A stretch of DNA of 64,000 bases. Origin: Acidobacteriota bacterium (GTDB lineage Bacteria; Acidobacteriota; Aminicenantia; Aminicenantales; Saccharicenantaceae). A program made the position numbers and the translations under genes. Shown one piece after another: positions 8,144 through 16,128 of this stretch (positions are counted from its first letter, which is position 1; every line of letters starts with the position of its first letter). The stretch is taken from the NCBI GenBank assembly GCA_039683095.1, contig JBDKSB010000007.1:1-64000 (forward strand), given 5' to 3'. The notes under the pieces were generated by a model. The model was given only the letters and a program-made list of their open reading frames with translations. It made no database searches and was not told where the DNA came from.

Positions 8144-9126
8144 CCAAGATCAGCCTGGAACTCGGCAGCGGCGGCCGGCTCATGCGGGAATTCATCGCCG
8201 GCAAGATCGTGCCGGCCTTCGCCGATCCCCTGCTCCGCGACCTCGGCGACGCGGCCCTGCTGCCCGGGGGCATCGCGTTCACAACGGACAGCTACGTCGT
8301 CGACCCGCTCTTCTTCCCCGGGGGGGACATAGGGCGGCTGGCCGTCAACGGCACGGTCAACGACCTCGTCGTGTCCGGCGCCGAGCCGCGATACCTGTCG
8401 CTGGCCTTCATCCTGGAAGAAGGGCTCGAAGCGGAAGTCCTCGACCGGGTCATCCGGTCCATCCGGGCCGCGGCCAGGGCGGCCGGCGTGCGGATCGTCA
8501 CCGGGGACACGAAGGTCGTCCGGCGAGGCCAGGGCGACAAGGTCTTCATCAACACGGCCGGGGTGGGCCGGTCGATCGCCCGGCCCAGGCCGGACAGGAT
8601 CCGGCGCGGGGACAAGATCATCCTGACCGGGACGCTGGGCGACCACAGCCTGGCCGTGACCATGGCCCGGGGGGAATTCGGCCTGAAGTCGAGCGTCCGG
8701 AGCGACTGCGCCCCGCTGCTCTTCCTGCTCCCGCTCTGGAAGCGGGGGGCCCTGTGGATGCGCGACGTCACCCGGGGCGGGCTGGCCACGGTGCTGTCCG
8801 AGCTGGCCGAGCGTCTCCCCTGTCCCGTCCTGATCGAAGAAGACAAGGTGCCGCTGTCGCGCCCGGTCCGGGCGGCCGCCGAGCTGCTGGGGATCGATCC
8901 CCTCTACATGGCCTGCGAAGGCAAGGCGGTCGTCGTGGCGCCGGCGGCGAAAGCCGGCGAGCTCCTGCGGCGGATGCGCGCCCATCCCCTCGGCCGGCGG
9001 GCGGCCGTCATCGGCGAGGTTCAGGCCGGCGTCGGCCGGCCCGGCGAACTTCTGCTGAGGACGACCGTCGGAGGGCTCCGCCTCCTCGAGCCCCTGACCT
9101 CCGAGCTCCTCCCCCGCATCTGTTAA
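8140..9126 (+). CDS. hypE: Hydrogenase maturation protein HypE
   Basis: HypE dehydrates a thiocarboxamide on its C-terminal cysteine to the thiocyanate that becomes the hydrogenase cyanide ligand. The 328-residue product has the PurM-like ATP fold (LGSGGRLM, DSYVVDPLFFPGGDIG, VNGTVNDLVVSGAEP, RDVTRGGLATVL) and ends in PRIC, the required cysteine. The start is GTG 8140 within the overlapping hypD stop. HypF, which supplies the carbamoyl group, and hypA/hypB are not in this window. Confidence 0.96.
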   Translation: MTKISLELGSGGRLMREFIAGKIVPAFADPLLRDLGDAALLPGGIAFTTDSYVVDPLFFPGGDIGRLAVNGTVNDLVVSGAEPRYLSLAFILEEGLEAEVLDRVIRSIRAAARAAGVRIVTGDTKVVRRGQGDKVFINTAGVGRSIARPRPDRIRRGDKIILTGTLGDHSLAVTMARGEFGLKSSVRSDCAPLLFLLPLWKRGALWMRDVTRGGLATVLSELAERLPCPVLIEEDKVPLSRPVRAAAELLGIDPLYMACEGKAVVVAPAAKAGELLRRMRAHPLGRRAAVIGEVQAGVGRPGELLLRTTVGGLRLLEPLTSELLPRIC

Positions 9127-9131
9127 ACGCC

Positions 9132-9166
9132 AAAAGGGACCGGATCCCCTCTTGCCGGTCCCTTTT
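9132..9166. terminator. Bidirectional terminator between hypE and a nucleotide-sugar dehydrogenase
   Basis: A perfect 12-bp stem (AAAAGGGACCGG with CCGGTCCCTTTT) has an 11-base loop. The A and T runs at its ends give a T-tract on each strand, fitting its place between two convergent genes. Confidence 0.85.
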
Positions 9167-9172
9167 AAGGGA

Positions 9173-10492
9173 TCAAGCTTTGACGACGTTCTTCCGCGGG
9201 CGCTTGATGGCGTTCCTGGTGTCGACGACGAGCGGCGCGTTCTTGACGACGGCGTCGTAGTCGTAGGCCGTGTGGTCGGTCGCGATGACGACGGCGTCGG
9301 CCTTCCTGAGCAGCGCCTTCGTCAGCGGCACGGAATCGAGCTCGAGGCCCGGGTATTCGCGGTGCCCGGCGACGCGCGGCACGTAAGGGTCGTTGTAGCA
9401 GACCTTGGCGCCGCGGCCCTTGAACAGGCTGATGATCTTCAGGGAGGGCGACTCGCGCGAATCGTCGATGTCCTTCTTGTAGGCCAGGCCGAGGACGACG
9501 ACCTTGGCGTTCCTGATCGCTTTTCCCCGGTCGTTCAGGGCGTCGACCGTCTTCTCGACCACGTAGTAGGGCATGAACGTGTTGATCTCGCCGGCGAGCT
9601 CGATGAACTTAGTCTGGTAATCGACCTCCTTGGCCTTCCAGGTCAGGTAGAAGGGGTCGATGGGGATGCAGTGCCCGCCCAGGCCCGGCCCGGGATAGAA
9701 GGGCATGAAGCCGAAGGGCTTGGAGGACGCCGCCCGGATGACCTCCCAGACGTCGATGCCCATGCGGTCGAAGATCATCTTGAGCTCGTTGACCAGGGCG
9801 ATGTTGACCGACCGGAAGATGTTCTCCAGGAGCTTCGTCGATTCGGCCGCCTTGGTCGAGGAGACGGGCACGGTCCTGATGATGATCTGGTCGTAGAGGG
9901 CCTTGGCCAGCTTCAGGCAGTCCGGGGTCAGGCCGCCGACGACCTTGGGCGTCGTGGCCGTGGAAAAGTTCTTGTTGCCCGGGTCCTCGCGCTCGGGCGA
10001 GAAGGCCAGGAAGAAGTCGCGGCCGCCCTTGAGCCCGCCGGCTTCCAGGATCGGCAGCATCTCCTCGTCGGTCGTGCCGGGGTAGGTCGTGCTCTCGAGG
10101 ACGACGAGCTGGCCCTTGCGGATGTTCTCGGCGACGGTGATGGTCGAGTTGAGGACGTAGGACAGGTCGGGCGCGCCATGGCCGTCGAGCGGCGTCGGCA
10201 CGCAGATCAGGATGGCATCGACCTCGCGGAGGCCGCGGAAGTCCGAGGTGGCCCGGAACATCTTCCGGCCGAGGAAGTCCTTGAGCTCGGCCGCCGAGAT
10301 GTGGCGGATGTAGGTCTTGCCGCGCATGAGCATGTCGACCTTCTTCTGGTCGAGGTCGAACCCGGTGACCCGGAAGCCCTTCTGGAGGAAGGTCTTGACC
10401 AGGGGCAGGCCGACGTAGCCGAGGCCGATGACGCCGATGCGGGCTTGCTTCGACCAGATCTTCCCGAGCAGCTTCGAAGCTTCAGGGTTCAT
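9173..10492 (-). CDS. Nucleotide-sugar dehydrogenase (UDP-N-acetylhexosamine 6-dehydrogenase type)
   Basis: This enzyme oxidises C6 of a UDP-sugar to a uronic acid in two NAD+-dependent steps. The 439-residue product has the N-terminal NAD loop GVIGLGYVGLPL, the middle helix with KLLENIFRSVNIALVNE, and the catalytic cysteine in GGHCIPIDPFYLTWKA. The GGHCIPIDP form is typical of the WbpA/WbpO (UDP-GlcNAc/UDP-ManNAc) branch rather than UDP-glucose dehydrogenase. ATG 10492 was chosen because AAGGAG lies 8 bases before it; the upstream in-frame extension has no such site. It sits 4 bases after the epimerase gene, so the two probably act in sequence on surface-polysaccharide precursors. Confidence 0.88.
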   Translation of the reverse strand: MNPEASKLLGKIWSKQARIGVIGLGYVGLPLVKTFLQKGFRVTGFDLDQKKVDMLMRGKTYIRHISAAELKDFLGRKMFRATSDFRGLREVDAILICVPTPLDGHGAPDLSYVLNSTITVAENIRKGQLVVLESTTYPGTTDEEMLPILEAGGLKGGRDFFLAFSPEREDPGNKNFSTATTPKVVGGLTPDCLKLAKALYDQIIIRTVPVSSTKAAESTKLLENIFRSVNIALVNELKMIFDRMGIDVWEVIRAASSKPFGFMPFYPGPGLGGHCIPIDPFYLTWKAKEVDYQTKFIELAGEINTFMPYYVVEKTVDALNDRGKAIRNAKVVVLGLAYKKDIDDSRESPSLKIISLFKGRGAKVCYNDPYVPRVAGHREYPGLELDSVPLTKALLRKADAVVIATDHTAYDYDAVVKNAPLVVDTRNAIKRPRKNVVKA

Positions 10493-10496
10493 GTTC

Positions 10497-11432
10497 TCAG
10501 CTCCTTTTCCTGTACCAGGCCACGGTCTCTTTGAGACCGTCGGCAAAGGACATGCCGGGCGCGAATCCCATGAGGCGCCCCGCCTTCGAGATATCGGCCG
10601 TCGAATGCAGGATATCGCCCGGCCGCGGCGGCGCGTAGGCCGCTTCGATCCGGGTGCCGAGGGCCCCGTTCAGGGCCGCCATGAGCCCGTTGACCGTGGT
10701 CCCGGCGCCGCAGGCCACGTTGATGGCCTGGCCGGCCGCGGCGGCCGAATCGGCCGCGGCCAGGTTGGCCCGGACGACGTCGCCGACATAGACGAAATCG
10801 CGGGACTGCTCGCCGTCGCCGTAGATCGTCGGGCGCTCGCCCCGGAGCATCCTGGCGATGAACAGCGGGATGACGGCCGAGTACTCGGAGTGCGGATCCT
10901 GGCGCGGCCCGAAGACATTGAAATAGCGCAGGGCGACGGCGTCGAGGCCGTGGAGAGCGTGAAAGACCTGGCCGTACTTCTCGCCGACGAGCTTGCTGAC
11001 CCCGTAGGGCGAGAGCGGCTTCCCCTCCCGGCCCTCGACCTTGGCCGTCGCCGGGTCGTCGCCATAGACGGCCGAGGACGAGGCCATGACGAAGCTGCGC
11101 ACGCCGGCGTCCTTCGCGGCGACCAGCATGTTCAGCGTGCCCCGGACATTGATGGCGTCGTTGAGGAGAGGGTCCGCGACCGAGCGCACAACGGAGACCA
11201 GGGCGGCTTCGTGGAAGACCGTCCGGACGCCGGCCGCGGCCCGGCGGCAGGCCGCGAGGTCCCGGATGTCGCCCTCGATGAACTCGATCCGCCCGGCGAC
11301 CGCCGCCAGGTTCTCCCTCTTGCCCGTCGAGAAATCGTCCAGGACGCGGACCTCGTCGCCTCTCATGACGAGGGCTTCGGCGATGTGCGAGCCGATGAAG
11401 CCCGCCCCGCCGGTGACCAGGTATTTAGCCAT
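10497..11432 (-). CDS. NAD-dependent sugar nucleotide epimerase (SDR family, WbpP/GalE-like)
   Basis: This is an extended short-chain dehydrogenase of 311 residues with the Rossmann motif GGAGFIGSHI at residues 8-17, the catalytic ASSSAVYGD serine, and the SPYGVSKLVGEKYG tyrosine-lysine pair. Such enzymes invert C4 of UDP-hexoses or UDP-N-acetylhexosamines. Being paired with a UDP-N-acetylhexosamine-type dehydrogenase favours a WbpP-like role, but the substrate cannot be read from sequence. A good sigma-70 promoter precedes it. Confidence 0.87.
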   Translation of the reverse strand: MAKYLVTGGAGFIGSHIAEALVMRGDEVRVLDDFSTGKRENLAAVAGRIEFIEGDIRDLAACRRAAAGVRTVFHEAALVSVVRSVADPLLNDAINVRGTLNMLVAAKDAGVRSFVMASSSAVYGDDPATAKVEGREGKPLSPYGVSKLVGEKYGQVFHALHGLDAVALRYFNVFGPRQDPHSEYSAVIPLFIARMLRGERPTIYGDGEQSRDFVYVGDVVRANLAAADSAAAAGQAINVACGAGTTVNGLMAALNGALGTRIEAAYAPPRPGDILHSTADISKAGRLMGFAPGMSFADGLKETVAWYRKRS

Positions 11433-11453
11433 CTTGAGTTCCCTAAAAGATTG

Positions 11454-11481
11454 ATTATATTGAACTAATTTAACCGGTCAA
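11454..11481 (-). promoter_or_regulatory. Sigma-70 promoter for the epimerase-dehydrogenase pair
   Basis: On the minus strand TTGACC (11476-11481) and a perfect TATAAT (11454-11459) are 16 bases apart. Transcription would start about 15 bases before the epimerase ATG, leaving room for the AGGGAA ribosome site. This separates the pair from the upstream cysC operon. Confidence 0.7.
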
Positions 11482-11540
11482 GTCCAATAATAAGGGAAGA
11501 CCTGGTCCCTTCCGGCGGGGTACAGCCGTGTTCCCACCGC

Positions 11541-12074
11541 CTATACCAGGCCGAGCTCGCCCAGCCGGCGCAGGACCTTCCGGACGCTCTCGTCCACCGT
11601 CTCCTTGTCCGTCTCGAGAACGATCTCGGCGTTGAGGGGCTCCTCGTACGGGTCGGAAACGCCGGTGAACTCCTTGATCTCGCCGCGGATGGCCTTCTGG
11701 TACATGCCCTTGACGTCGCGCTGGATGCAGACGTCGACCGGGCACTTGGCGTAGACCTCGACGAAGTTGGTCGTCTCCTTCCGGGCCCGGTCCCTCATCT
11801 CCCGGTAGGGCGAGATGAACGAGGTCAGGACGGCGACGCCGTTGCGCGACAGCAGCTTGGCCACGAACGTGACCCGGCGGATGTTCTCGTCCCGGTCCTT
11901 CTTGGAGAAGCCCAGGTCGCTGGTCAGGTCCCGGCGGACGACATCGCCGTCCAGGCGCTCGACCCGGCGCCCCTTCTCCTTCAGTATCTCGGCGACCCGG
12001 TCGCCGACGGCGGATTTCCCGGAGCACGGCAGCCCGGTGAACCAGAGCGTGAAGCCTTCATGTTCTTCGCACAT
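11541..12074 (-). CDS. cysC: Adenylylsulfate (APS) kinase
   Basis: CysC phosphorylates APS to PAPS, the donor for sulfotransferases. The 177-residue protein has the P-loop GLPCSGKSAVGD near residues 14-25, the RLDGDVVRRDL motif, the FISPYREMRDRAR block, and the lid region KGMYQKAIRGEIKEFTGVSDPYE. All are family hallmarks. It follows the phosphohydrolase and sat on the same strand within 27 bases. No PAPS reductase is next to it, so the PAPS may serve sulfation instead of cysteine synthesis. Confidence 0.95.
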   Translation of the reverse strand: MCEEHEGFTLWFTGLPCSGKSAVGDRVAEILKEKGRRVERLDGDVVRRDLTSDLGFSKKDRDENIRRVTFVAKLLSRNGVAVLTSFISPYREMRDRARKETTNFVEVYAKCPVDVCIQRDVKGMYQKAIRGEIKEFTGVSDPYEEPLNAEIVLETDKETVDESVRKVLRRLGELGLV

Positions 12075-12101
12075 TCGAACTTGTCCTTTCGTTCCGGCGG
12101 G

Positions 12102-13481
12102 TCAGGGCCTCAGGACCCGGCCCTTCAGTCCGTCGGGCCTGGCCAGGCCCATGATATCGAGGATGGTCGGGGCGATGTCGAGGATGTCGCCGTCGCGCCG
12201 TCCCGCCCGGCCGCTTTTCGGGTCGCTGAGGATGTACATCCCGTACTGGGCGTGCACGGCGTCGTCCGGGCCCGTGTCGTTCTCGGGGAGATACATCGTC
12301 CCGTAGCCGAGCGTCCCGGCCGACCGCCAGTAGAGGTCGTCGAAATAGACCATCAGGTCCGGATACTCGCCCTCGAGCTCCTCGTAATATTCCTGGGGCT
12401 TGATCACCTTGGTGGCCCAGCCCTCCCCTTTCGGGCCGCGGATCGCCTTGATCTCGCTCATCAGCTCGTCCCGGACCTTCTCGTAGTCCTCGGCCGGGAT
12501 GACGCCCTTCGGCTCCCGCCCCTCGACGTTGAGGAAGATCCGCGCGTAATAGCCGCCCCAGGCCCAGGCCCTGGTCTTGTCCCAGTCGATGGGCAGGTCG
12601 TCGAGGCTGGTCGGCTTCGCCGGCCGCTCCTTGACCGCGAGCCAGCCCTTGTCGATGAGCCACTCGTTGACGCAGAAGGCCCCCTTCATCCTCTTCGCGC
12701 CGTGGTCGGAGACGACCAGCACGGCCGTGTCGCCGCCCGCCTTCTCGATCAGCCAGCCGATCTTCTGGTCGAGGAACTTGTAGTAATCGATGATGGCGTT
12801 CTCGAAAGCGTTCCCCGGCTCGTAGAGATGGTGCTCGTGGTCCATGAACTTCCAGAAGGCATGGTGCATCCGGTCGACGCCGATCTCGACGAACCAGAAC
12901 AGGTTCCAGGGCTTGGCCTCGATCAGCCAGTTCATGACCTCGAAGCGCTTCTCGGTCATGGCGTAGATCTCGCGCAGGATCTGGGCCCGGTCCTCGGTCC
13001 GGAAGACGACGTCGAAGATGTACGGCCCGAAGCGCTCCTCGATCTCGGCCTTGAGCCCGGGCGGGAAGCTCGTCTCCTTGCCAGGGCCGGGCGGGGTGAT
13101 GAAGCAGGAAACGAGGTTCCCGGCCACCGGGTAGGGCGGGTAGCTCGGCGGCACGCTGACGAGCGTGCTATGCCCGCCGGCCTCGCCGATGTAATCCCAG
13201 ATCTTCTTGTCGCGGACGGCCCTGGAATTGGCGATCCACATCTGGTCGTAGGAATAGCCCTTGCGGTGGCGGAAGCCGTAGAGGCCCAGCCGCCCGGGGT
13301 CGAGCCCCGTGGCCATGACCATCCAGGCCGGGATGGTGATGGGCGGGTCCGAGCTACGGAGCCGGCCCCAGAGCCCCTTCTCCATCAGCCCCTTGAGGAC
13401 CGGCAGCTCATCGCGCCGGTCAAAGACGATCTCGGGCGGGGCGCAGTCGAGGCCGACGACGAGGACCCTGCGATCATTCAT
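12102..13481 (-). CDS. Alkaline-phosphatase-superfamily phosphohydrolase/nucleotide pyrophosphatase
   Basis: The 459-residue product belongs to the type I phosphodiesterase/nucleotide pyrophosphatase branch of the alkaline phosphatase superfamily. Metal-site motifs visible are VVGLDCAPP near the N-terminus, the nucleophile region PPITIPAWMVMATG, and VVSDHGAKRMKG with the paired Asp-His ligands. There is no signal peptide, so it is probably cytosolic. It lies between sat and cysC, overlapping sat by 8 bases. That suggests a role in handling APS, PAPS or PAP, or a sulfate ester, but the substrate is unknown. Confidence 0.82.
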   Translation of the reverse strand: MNDRRVLVVGLDCAPPEIVFDRRDELPVLKGLMEKGLWGRLRSSDPPITIPAWMVMATGLDPGRLGLYGFRHRKGYSYDQMWIANSRAVRDKKIWDYIGEAGGHSTLVSVPPSYPPYPVAGNLVSCFITPPGPGKETSFPPGLKAEIEERFGPYIFDVVFRTEDRAQILREIYAMTEKRFEVMNWLIEAKPWNLFWFVEIGVDRMHHAFWKFMDHEHHLYEPGNAFENAIIDYYKFLDQKIGWLIEKAGGDTAVLVVSDHGAKRMKGAFCVNEWLIDKGWLAVKERPAKPTSLDDLPIDWDKTRAWAWGGYYARIFLNVEGREPKGVIPAEDYEKVRDELMSEIKAIRGPKGEGWATKVIKPQEYYEELEGEYPDLMVYFDDLYWRSAGTLGYGTMYLPENDTGPDDAVHAQYGMYILSDPKSGRAGRRDGDILDIAPTILDIMGLARPDGLKGRVLRP

Positions 13482-14622
13482 TGAAGGGGTCCTTGAAGCG
13501 CATGATGACCTCGGCCACCTCGGGCCGCATCAGCTCGCGCGGCGGGCACTCGCCCCGGACCAGCAGGTCGCGTATCTTAGTGCCGCTGAACTGGATATGC
13601 TCTTCCGCCGGGTGCGGGCAGATCTTGTCGTTGACGACCGAGCCGCAGGTCCGGCAGTACGAGAACGACCGGAAGAACATCGGCTGGATCCCCAGGTCGG
13701 GGAAGTCCTCGAAGATGTCCTGGGCGGCGAACGGCGGGTAATATGAGCCGACGCCGGCGTGGTCCCGGCCGATGATGATATGGGTGCAGCCGAAGTTCTT
13801 GCGCAGGATGGCGTGGTGGATGGCCTCGCGCGGCCCGGCGTAGCGCATCTCCATCTGGAGGATGGCCAGGACCGTCCGCTCCCTGACATAGTAGCGGCGG
13901 ATGGCCTCCTCATAGGACGCCAGGATGACCTCGTCCTTGAAGTCGCCTTTCTTCTTTCGGCCGATCACCGGGTTGATGAACAGCCCGTCGGTGAAGGTCG
14001 CGGCCGCCTTCTGGACGTATTCGTGCCCCAGGTGCGGGGTGTTGCGGGTCTGGAAGGCGGCGATCGTCTTCCAGCCCTTGGACTCGAACAGGACGCGCGT
14101 CTCCTTGGGCGAGAGCTTCCAGCGGTCGAACGGCGTCGGCGTCATCTCGAGCAGGTCGATCGGCCCTCCCAGGAGGACATCCTTCTGGCCCAGGACCTTG
14201 GCCACGCCGGGGTGGGCCGGGTCGCGGGTCCCGAAGACCTTCTGGGCCGTCTCGCCCTTGTCGTAGCCGTACTTCTCCAGGAGATGGAGGATGGCCACGG
14301 GCCGGCCGTCCTCGGCCGCCAGGACGACATCCTGCCCGATCTTCAGGCCGTCGGCCGTCTCGGGGTCGGCGTCCAGAACGATGGGCACGGTCCAGGCGAC
14401 GTCCGAGGCCAGGCGCCTGGCCGCCAGCACGCTCTTGAAGTCCTTCTCCCCGAGGAAGCCCTCCAGGGGGCTGTAAACGCCGCTGCCGATGTTCTCGACG
14501 TCGGAGATGAGTTCGGCGTCGATCGTCAAACGGGGCGCCTTGGCGGCCCCGGCCAGGGCCTCGTCCTTCTTCTTGCCGGACAGGGCCCTTTCGACGAGCT
14601 TTCCGCCGTGCGGTTGGATCAT
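13474..14622 (-). CDS. sat: Sulfate adenylyltransferase (ATP sulfurylase)
   Basis: This enzyme makes APS from ATP and sulfate. The 382-residue single-domain form is recognised by the ATP-binding motif QTRNTPHLGHEY, the GRDHAGVGSYY loop, and an N-terminal PUA-like domain (SPLEGFLGEKDF). Near the C-terminus CRTCG and CPHP suggest a bound zinc, as in Sat enzymes of several thermophiles and sulfate reducers. AAGGAG lies 7 bases before ATG 14622. It heads the sat-phosphohydrolase-cysC run. Confidence 0.95.
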   Translation of the reverse strand: MIQPHGGKLVERALSGKKKDEALAGAAKAPRLTIDAELISDVENIGSGVYSPLEGFLGEKDFKSVLAARRLASDVAWTVPIVLDADPETADGLKIGQDVVLAAEDGRPVAILHLLEKYGYDKGETAQKVFGTRDPAHPGVAKVLGQKDVLLGGPIDLLEMTPTPFDRWKLSPKETRVLFESKGWKTIAAFQTRNTPHLGHEYVQKAAATFTDGLFINPVIGRKKKGDFKDEVILASYEEAIRRYYVRERTVLAILQMEMRYAGPREAIHHAILRKNFGCTHIIIGRDHAGVGSYYPPFAAQDIFEDFPDLGIQPMFFRSFSYCRTCGSVVNDKICPHPAEEHIQFSGTKIRDLLVRGECPPRELMRPEVAEVIMRFKDPFNE

Positions 14623-14677
14623 GGTTGCTCCTTTGCCCGGGACCGGGAAAAATGAGTGGATCGGACGGCCGGACGGT

Positions 14678-14893
14678 TTAGTCGATATAGCCCAGCGCTT
14701 TCAGGCGCTCCTTGACCTTCTCTTCCTCGTCCTTGCTGAAGACCTCGGTCTTCGGTTCATCCTTGGTCAGGCTCTCCCGGAGGACCTTGGCCGCGTAGCT
14801 CGAGACGGAGCGGCATTCGGTGCCCTTGATGAAGTCCTCGATCTTTTTATAGAGGGAGGTGGGTATCGTGACGGACGTAAACTCTTTGTCCAT
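14678..14893 (-). CDS. Small ribbon-helix-helix-like protein upstream of sat
   Basis: The 71-residue product begins with FTSVTIPTSLYKKIEDFIKG and SVSSYAAKVLRESL, which has the strand-helix-helix spacing of CopG/Arc-type DNA-binding proteins. A charged tail ends EEEKVKERLKALGYID. It may regulate the sulfate-activation genes 55 bases downstream, but this is inferred only from position and fold. The start codon lies directly after a well-spaced promoter, so the message could be leaderless. I do not recognise a named family. Confidence 0.65.
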   Translation of the reverse strand: MDKEFTSVTIPTSLYKKIEDFIKGTECRSVSSYAAKVLRESLTKDEPKTEVFSKDEEEKVKERLKALGYID

Positions 14894-14899
14894 AGGGGT

Positions 14900-14928
14900 T
14901 TTATATACCAGATGCCCGGGATTTTCAA
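14900..14928 (-). promoter_or_regulatory. Promoter of the small RHH gene and sat operon
   Basis: On the minus strand TTGAAA (14923-14928) and TATAAA (14900-14905) are 17 bases apart. The expected start of transcription falls on or next to the ATG at 14893, and no ribosome-binding site lies between. This points to a leaderless mRNA. Confidence 0.65.
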
Positions 14929-14950
14929 GACTGCCGGGGCGGGGGGACTC

Positions 14951-15058
14951 GAACCAGGGAAATGGGGAACACCGAACCAGGGAAATGGGGACACCGAACC
15001 GGGGAAATGGGGGACACGATCCCTTTTCGAGAGAAAAGGGTCATGTCCCCCATTTCCC
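14951..15058. repeat. REP-like repeat: three tandem units plus a long imperfect palindrome
   Basis: Three near-identical 22-23 base units starting GAACC(A/G)GGGAAATGGGG run from 14951 to 15017. The last one forms the left arm of an almost perfect 58-base hairpin (15001-15058), whose arms read GGGGAAATGGGGGACA and the reverse complement of this. The core GGGGACACGATCC recurs downstream of era (21205-21349), so this is a dispersed extragenic palindrome family. Confidence 0.8.
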
Positions 15059-15096
15059 CCATGCCCCCTATCTCGCCTGTCCGATCCCTGGCCAGC

Positions 15097-15127
15097 TTGA
15101 CAAGAGGCGCGGCAAAATGGTTATAAT
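15097..15127 (+). promoter_or_regulatory. Promoter of the phoH-era operon
   Basis: Perfect TTGACA (15097-15102) and TATAAT (15122-15127) hexamers are separated by 19 bases, slightly long. The start of transcription would fall near 15134-15137, on the ATG of a 12-codon reading frame that precedes phoH. Confidence 0.6.
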
Positions 15128-15136
15128 GCTCTGCAT

Positions 15137-15175
15137 ATGACCCAACCCGAAGCCCACCGGGCCTCCCGCCCCTGA
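15137..15175 (+). CDS. Possible 12-codon leader peptide before phoH
   Basis: ATG 15137 opens a frame of twelve codons ending in TGA at 15173-15175, one base before the phoH ATG. It starts where a leaderless transcript would begin. phoH has no visible Shine-Dalgarno sequence, so ribosomes ending here could re-initiate on phoH. This is only an inference from the layout; the peptide itself has no recognisable motif. Confidence 0.3.
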   Translation: MTQPEAHRASRP

Positions 15176-15176
15176 T

Positions 15177-16124
15177 ATGGAAAAGATAACCCTGCCCCTG
15201 GCGAACGATCCCGCCCTGTCCGGGATCCTGGACAAGACCATCAAGAGGCTGGCCCCCCGCCTGGGCGTCAGCCTGGCCCTGCGCGGCGACCAGCTGCTCG
15301 TCGACGGCGACTCCCAGCGCGTCGCCTTCGCCAGGAACTATTTCGACAGGCTCAACGAGCTCCGGGAGATGGGTCATCACATGCGGGAGGAGGATCTCCT
15401 GATCGTCCTGGACATGCTCGAGGAGAGCCCCTCGACCTCCCTGGAGGACTACTCCCCTTCCGAGTCCCTGAACCTGTCCCGCAAGTCCGTCAACCCCAAG
15501 AGCCTGAACCAGCGGGCCTACCTCGAGGCCATCAAGACCCGCGACCTTGTCTTCGGCATCGGGCCGGCCGGGACGGGCAAGACCTACCTGGCCATGGCCA
15601 TGGCCCTGGCCTTCCTCCAGAACAAGTCCGTCAGCCGCATCATCCTGACCCGCCCGGCCGTCGAGGCCGGGGAAAAGCTCGGCTTCCTCCCCGGGGACCT
15701 CATCCAGAAGATCAACCCCTACCTCCGGCCGCTCTACGACGCCCTGTTCGACCTGTCCCAGTACGACCAGGCCAACCGCCTGATCGAGCGCGGCGTCATC
15801 GAGATCGCCCCCCTGGCCTTCATGCGCGGCCGGACCCTCAACGGCGCCTTCATCATCCTCGACGAGGCCCAGAACACGACCCGGGAGCAGATGAAGATGA
15901 TCCTGACCCGGACCGGGTTCGACTCCAAGCTGGTCATCACGGCCGACATCACCCAGATCGACCTGCCCCAGCCCCGCAGGTCGGGCGTCCTCCACGCCAT
16001 GAAGATCCTGGCCAACCTCCCCGAGATCGCCTTCATCCGCTTCAGCGACAGGGACGTCGTCCGCCACCCCCTGGTCCAGAAGATCATCAAGGCCTACCAG
16101 AAGGCCGAGGCGAAGCAGGACTGA
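15177..16124 (+). CDS. phoH: PhoH-like ATPase
   Basis: PhoH-like proteins are cytosolic P-loop ATPases with proposed roles in RNA metabolism; in many bacteria they sit beside ybeY and era. The 315-residue product has an N-terminal KH-like segment (about 20-60), Walker A GPAGTGKTYLAMA near residue 127, ILTRPAVEAGEKLGFLPGD, and Walker B FIILDEAQNTT. The C-terminal VITADITQIDLP is also typical. The start has no ribosome site and directly follows a 12-codon frame. Confidence 0.93.
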   Translation: MEKITLPLANDPALSGILDKTIKRLAPRLGVSLALRGDQLLVDGDSQRVAFARNYFDRLNELREMGHHMREEDLLIVLDMLEESPSTSLEDYSPSESLNLSRKSVNPKSLNQRAYLEAIKTRDLVFGIGPAGTGKTYLAMAMALAFLQNKSVSRIILTRPAVEAGEKLGFLPGDLIQKINPYLRPLYDALFDLSQYDQANRLIERGVIEIAPLAFMRGRTLNGAFIILDEAQNTTREQMKMILTRTGFDSKLVITADITQIDLPQPRRSGVLHAMKILANLPEIAFIRFSDRDVVRHPLVQKIIKAYQKAEAKQD

Positions 16125-16128
16125 GGCC

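Noticed and set aside
14951-15058. CRISPR array (three tandem units)
   Set aside because: The units are contiguous without spacers and merge into a palindrome. No cas genes are nearby.
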